This document shows positions 5,416-7,813 of a stretch of 7,813 nucleotides of DNA, piece after piece; the first letter of the stretch is position 1; each line of letters begins with the position of its first letter. Source of the stretch: Clostridia bacterium (lineage in GTDB: Bacteria > Bacillota > Clostridia > Christensenellales > Borkfalkiaceae); NCBI GenBank assembly GCA_017646555.1, contig JAGCMG010000147.1, positions 1 to 7,813 on the forward strand, given 5' to 3'. A program made the translations under genes and the position numbers. The notes below the pieces were generated by a model that was not told the DNA's origin, ran no database searches, and was given only the letters and a program-made list of their open reading frames with translations.

Positions 5416-6386
5416 TATTTAGCCTCCTTTTTCGGTTTTTTGTAACCGAACGGCTTATTAGGTGTTGCTTTATCGATAAGTGGAACTAAAAGGTTAACGA
5501 GTAGTAACGCAAACGACGCCGTTTCATAACCTGTATAGTGTCTTAAAAGGGAAGTTAATACGCCGAACAAAATAAAGAAAACCAAGTTGCCCTTAAAGGT
5601 CATAGGATTAGTAACGAAATCTGTTGCCATAAAGAAACAAGCAAAGAATAAACCACCTGATAAAATTGTGGGTAGAATAGCCGAAAAATCGCAACCTTGT
5701 AATAAAAACGCTGTAAGTCCAGCCGATAATATCGCTATAATCGGTAAAATAATGTTTATAATTCCTTTGATTGCAAGATATATCGCGCCTACTAAAATAG
5801 CGATTTTACAAGTTTCACCAATCGCGCCAGCAACGCCCGTGCCCAAAATTAAATCAATAACTGAAAGGGAAGAGCCGTCTGCTAAAAAACTTTGGAGCGA
5901 ACTTGCGCCTGTAATAATATTGTCTTTAATAGCCGAAACGCTTGGCATAGGGAAAGCGTTTAATATCGTGGTAAATGAAATAAACGCAAAAATTCTACCG
6001 GTAGCAGCAGGGTTAACCAAGTTTTTGCCCGTGCCACCAAAAAGCATTTTAACGACGATTATAGCAAATATCGCCGATAACGCAGGTATGTATAAATGCG
6101 CGTTAGCAGGAATAATAAGTGCTAAAATAACGCCTGTTACTGCCGAAGAATAATCGGTTTCTCTAAAAAATTGTTTAATTGATTTACCCGAAATAAGTTC
6201 GTAAACAAGTTCTGCTAAAAGCGCCGAAACAACGGAAACAACAACGGTTAAAAACGCAAAAAGTCCAAAGTAAACGATACCAACAATCGTTGCGGGAAGT
6301 AAAGCAATCAAAACTTCAAGCATAATTTTGCGCGTAGTGTTACCACTTTTAATGTGTGGTGAACCCGAAAAAACAAAATTACTCAT
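5415..6386 (-). CDS. rnfD: RnfD, membrane flavin subunit of the Rnf complex
   Basis: This 323-residue polytopic membrane protein of the NqrB/RnfD family starts MSNFVFSGSPHIKSGNTTRKIM, the usual RnfD opening. Family signatures present are GGTGKNLVNPAATGRIF (117-133), ATDFVTNPMTFKG and LLVNLLVPLID near the end. The covalent FMN segment reads DNIITGASSL (T159-G-A-S162-S163-L164). Family members usually have [S/T]GATxL with Thr as acceptor. Here it is Ser, as in RnfG. With RnfG it connects the extracytoplasmic flavins to the NADH side and is thought to take part in ion translocation. It starts 3 nt after rnfC with an AAAGGGGG site (complement of 6397-6404) and overlaps rnfG by one base. Confidence 0.95.
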   Translation of the reverse strand: MSNFVFSGSPHIKSGNTTRKIMLEVLIALLPATIVGIVYFGLFAFLTVVVSVVSALLAELVYELISGKSIKQFFRETDYSSAVTGVILALIIPANAHLYIPALSAIFAIIVVKMLFGGTGKNLVNPAATGRIFAFISFTTILNAFPMPSVSAIKDNIITGASSLQSFLADGSSLSVIDLILGTGVAGAIGETCKIAILVGAIYLAIKGIINIILPIIAILSAGLTAFLLQGCDFSAILPTILSGGLFFACFFMATDFVTNPMTFKGNLVFFILFGVLTSLLRHYTGYETASFALLLVNLLVPLIDKATPNKPFGYKKPKKEAK

Positions 6387-6389
6387 TTT

Positions 6390-7697
6390 TTATTTACCCC
6401 CTTTGCTTTTAATTTCTTTAATTTTGCCTTTGGCAAAGTTAAACGATTGCGTTAAAGAGCGTTTAGCAGGGCAATTATACGCGCATGAGCCACACTCAAT
6501 ACAGTTTATAACGCCTAACTTATCAGCCCCTAAATAATCGCCCGATAAAATGAGCGCTTCCATAGCCGTTGGCATAAGGCGCATAGGGCAATTATGAATA
6601 CATTTACCACAGTTGATACAATTAGTTGGGGAAGATAACGAAACTTCCTTTTTAGTTAACGCAAGTATACCCGAATCGGTTTTCTTGGTGTAAAGGTCGG
6701 TTGAAACCATTGCTTTACCCATCATAGGGCCACCTGCAACGAATTTAGCCGTGCCGTTGGTCGTGCCACCACAAAAATCGATAATTGCTTGATAGGAAGT
6801 ACCATACGGCGCTTTAATATTTTTAGGTTCTTTAATGCCTTCGCCCGAAACGGTTAAAACACCTTCGTATAAAGGTTTGTTTAACACGATTGCTTCGTAT
6901 GTTGCAATAGCCGTTTTAATGTTTTGAACAACGCAACCAACTGATGCCGGTAATGCGCCACACGCAACCTTTCTACCCGTACAGCAATAAATTAGGTGTT
7001 TTTCCGAGCCCATAGGGTATTGTTTTTTCAAAATGACAACGGAAAAATCGTCGAACTTTTCAAAAAGTTTAATGCAATCGGGCTTATTTGCCTCAATACC
7101 GATAATAACTTTTTTCACGCCCAACGCCTTTTGCATAAAGCGAATACCAGTTGCAATATCGTTAGTGCGTTCAAGCATTAAACGGTAATCGCAAGTAAGA
7201 TAAGGCTCACACTCAGCAGCGTTAATGATTAAAGTGTCAACGCTTTCTTTCGGCGAAAGTTTAACGGCAGTAGGAAACCCTGCGCCACCTAAACCAACGA
7301 TACCAGCCTCTCTAATACGCGCAATTATGCTTTTCGGCTCGTAATCGGGCATATCGGCAAGAAAAACTTCTTCATTAAAAAAGTCGTTTTTAATTACGAT
7401 ATGTGGTTGCATAGCGCCCGTAACGGTAGGTAAATTTTCAATAGATATAACTTCGCCCGAAATGCCGGAATAAACGTTTGCAGAAATAAATCCACTTTCC
7501 GACGCTATAAGGCTACCTTTTTTAACTTTATCGCCAACGGCAACGACGGGCGTCGCTGGTGCGCCTATGTGTTGGCAAAGGTTAATTTTAAGAATTTCTT
7601 GCTCAGCCATAGCGAGAATAGGGGTGCTTTTAGATAAGCCTTTTTTACCCTTTACCTTGATGCCGAAAGGAAAGAACTTGCCTTTTTTTGTTTCCAT
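6390..7697 (-). CDS. rnfC: RnfC, NADH/FMN and iron-sulfur subunit of the Rnf complex
   Basis: This is a 435-residue cytoplasmic subunit where electrons meet NAD+. In order it has an N-terminal barrel-sandwich region (QHIGAPATPVVAVGDKVKKGSLIA, 42-65), the glycine-rich NADH/FMN loop GIVGLGGAGFPTAVKL (132-147), and NAAECEPYLTCDYRLM (159-174). TGRKVACGALPASVG follows at 240-254. Two [4Fe-4S] motifs lie at the end: CINCGKCIHNCP (C360, C363, C366, C370) and CIECGSCAYNCP (C399, C402, C405, C409). It lacks the long Ala-rich C-terminal extension of proteobacterial RnfC, as expected for Clostridia. The N-terminal FPFGIKVKGKKGLSKSTPI replaces the usual GGIHPPxxK. The start is set by AGGAG (complement of 7707-7711), nine bases upstream. 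It follows an upstream membrane-protein gene by 12 nt with no promoter visible between them. Confidence 0.96.
   Translation of the reverse strand: METKKGKFFPFGIKVKGKKGLSKSTPILAMAEQEILKINLCQHIGAPATPVVAVGDKVKKGSLIASESGFISANVYSGISGEVISIENLPTVTGAMQPHIVIKNDFFNEEVFLADMPDYEPKSIIARIREAGIVGLGGAGFPTAVKLSPKESVDTLIINAAECEPYLTCDYRLMLERTNDIATGIRFMQKALGVKKVIIGIEANKPDCIKLFEKFDDFSVVILKKQYPMGSEKHLIYCCTGRKVACGALPASVGCVVQNIKTAIATYEAIVLNKPLYEGVLTVSGEGIKEPKNIKAPYGTSYQAIIDFCGGTTNGTAKFVAGGPMMGKAMVSTDLYTKKTDSGILALTKKEVSLSSPTNCINCGKCIHNCPMRLMPTAMEALILSGDYLGADKLGVINCIECGSCAYNCPAKRSLTQSFNFAKGKIKEIKSKGGK
6397..6404 (-). promoter_or_regulatory. G-rich ribosome-binding site of rnfD
   Basis: On the minus strand this reads AAAGGGGG, ten bases before the rnfD ATG and inside the final codons of rnfC. 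Confidence 0.65.
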
Positions 7698-7709
7698 ATC
7701 GTAGTTCTC

Positions 7710-7813
7710 CTACTCAACTAATCGTTGAAAATTTTTTGCTTTTATAAGGGTTTTACTAATGAACACGCACAAAACCCCATTGAAAGTGCCGGCTAATAAC
7801 CCTATCAAAAGAA
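7710..7813 (-). CDS. C-terminal end of a membrane protein upstream of rnfC, possibly RseC-like (5' partial)
   Basis: On the minus strand, the frame from 7811 down to the TAG at 7710-7712 is open for 33 codons: LLIGLLAGTFNGVLCV, then FISKTLIKAKNFQRLVE. A Gly-containing hydrophobic segment is followed by a short basic tail, like the end of a membrane protein. Its stop codon lies within the rnfC ribosome site (TAGGAG), the same tight packing seen between the rnf genes, so co-transcription with rnfC is likely. In some clostridia, such as C. ljungdahlii, an rseC gene directly precedes rnfC. RseC/MucC proteins end in a Gly-rich membrane helix plus a basic tail, which fits, but 33 residues are too few to prove it. 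The other two minus-strand frames here close quickly. Confidence 0.55.
   Translation of the reverse strand, partial: LLIGLLAGTFNGVLCVFISKTLIKAKNFQRLVE

Noticed and set aside
5587..6153. Plus-strand 188-residue open frame
   Set aside because: It lies wholly within rnfD on the opposite strand, with no ribosome site. The length reflects the base composition of rnfD.
7720..7790. Possible minus-strand promoter for rnfC (TATAAA near 7740)
   Set aside because: No -35 box is found at the right distance, and the stretch is better explained as the coding end of the upstream membrane protein.
1..7813. tRNA, rRNA, CRISPR, insertion sequence or phage features
   Set aside because: No clover-leaf-like segments, regularly spaced direct repeats, transposase-like frames or terminal inverted repeats were seen. 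Apart from the intergenic regions described, the window is filled with coding sequence.

Overview
The window looks like a piece of chromosome from a low-GC Gram-positive bacterium, most likely an anaerobic member of the Clostridia (Bacillota), possibly an uncultured gut lineage. The base composition is AT-rich, stops are nearly all TAA, intrinsic terminators have U-runs, Shine-Dalgarno sites are strong, and there is a complete clostridial-order rnfCDGEAB operon. Species cannot be read from this sequence.

Layout. (1) 1-261, plus strand: the 3' end of an aspartate carbamoyltransferase gene in which the catalytic chain (PyrB) runs directly into the zinc-binding domain of the regulatory chain (PyrI). 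It is closed by an intrinsic terminator at 276-308. (2) 352-2762, plus strand: a three-gene cassette with its own extended -10 promoter and a perfect 9-bp-arm palindrome over the -10 box. It consists of a small exported protein, a Ser/His-type (SipW / archaeal-ER class) signal peptidase I, and a second small exported protein. Both exported proteins carry the same unusual signal-peptide end (GVYATW followed by S/G-YA). The arrangement recalls tapA-sipW-tasA of Bacillus, but the mature proteins are not recognisable as TasA or TapA. A long hairpin lies between gene 1 and the peptidase. (3) 2774-2809: a bidirectional terminator between converging operons. (4) 2830-7697, minus strand: rnfC, rnfD, rnfG, rnfE, rnfA, rnfB in that transcriptional order, tightly packed, encoding the membrane ferredoxin:NAD+ oxidoreductase. 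(5) 7710-7813, minus strand: the last 33 codons of another membrane protein, whose stop overlaps the rnfC ribosome-binding site, so it is probably the first or an earlier gene of the rnf operon (an RseC-like protein is a possibility).

How the parts work. Rnf uses ferredoxin electrons to reduce NAD+, or the reverse, coupled to Na+ or H+ movement, through RnfB, RnfA/E, RnfG/D and RnfC. The second cassette appears to be a self-contained export unit: a dedicated peptidase flanked by two substrates, with signals suggesting the first substrate is made in excess of the enzyme.

Points most worth a second look are the SipW-type cassette, with its odd peptidase (an extra N-terminal membrane segment and a V/P/M/Q-rich cytoplasmic tail), and the fact that both predicted covalent-flavin sites of Rnf (RnfD and RnfG) read TGAS instead of the usual [S/T]GAT.
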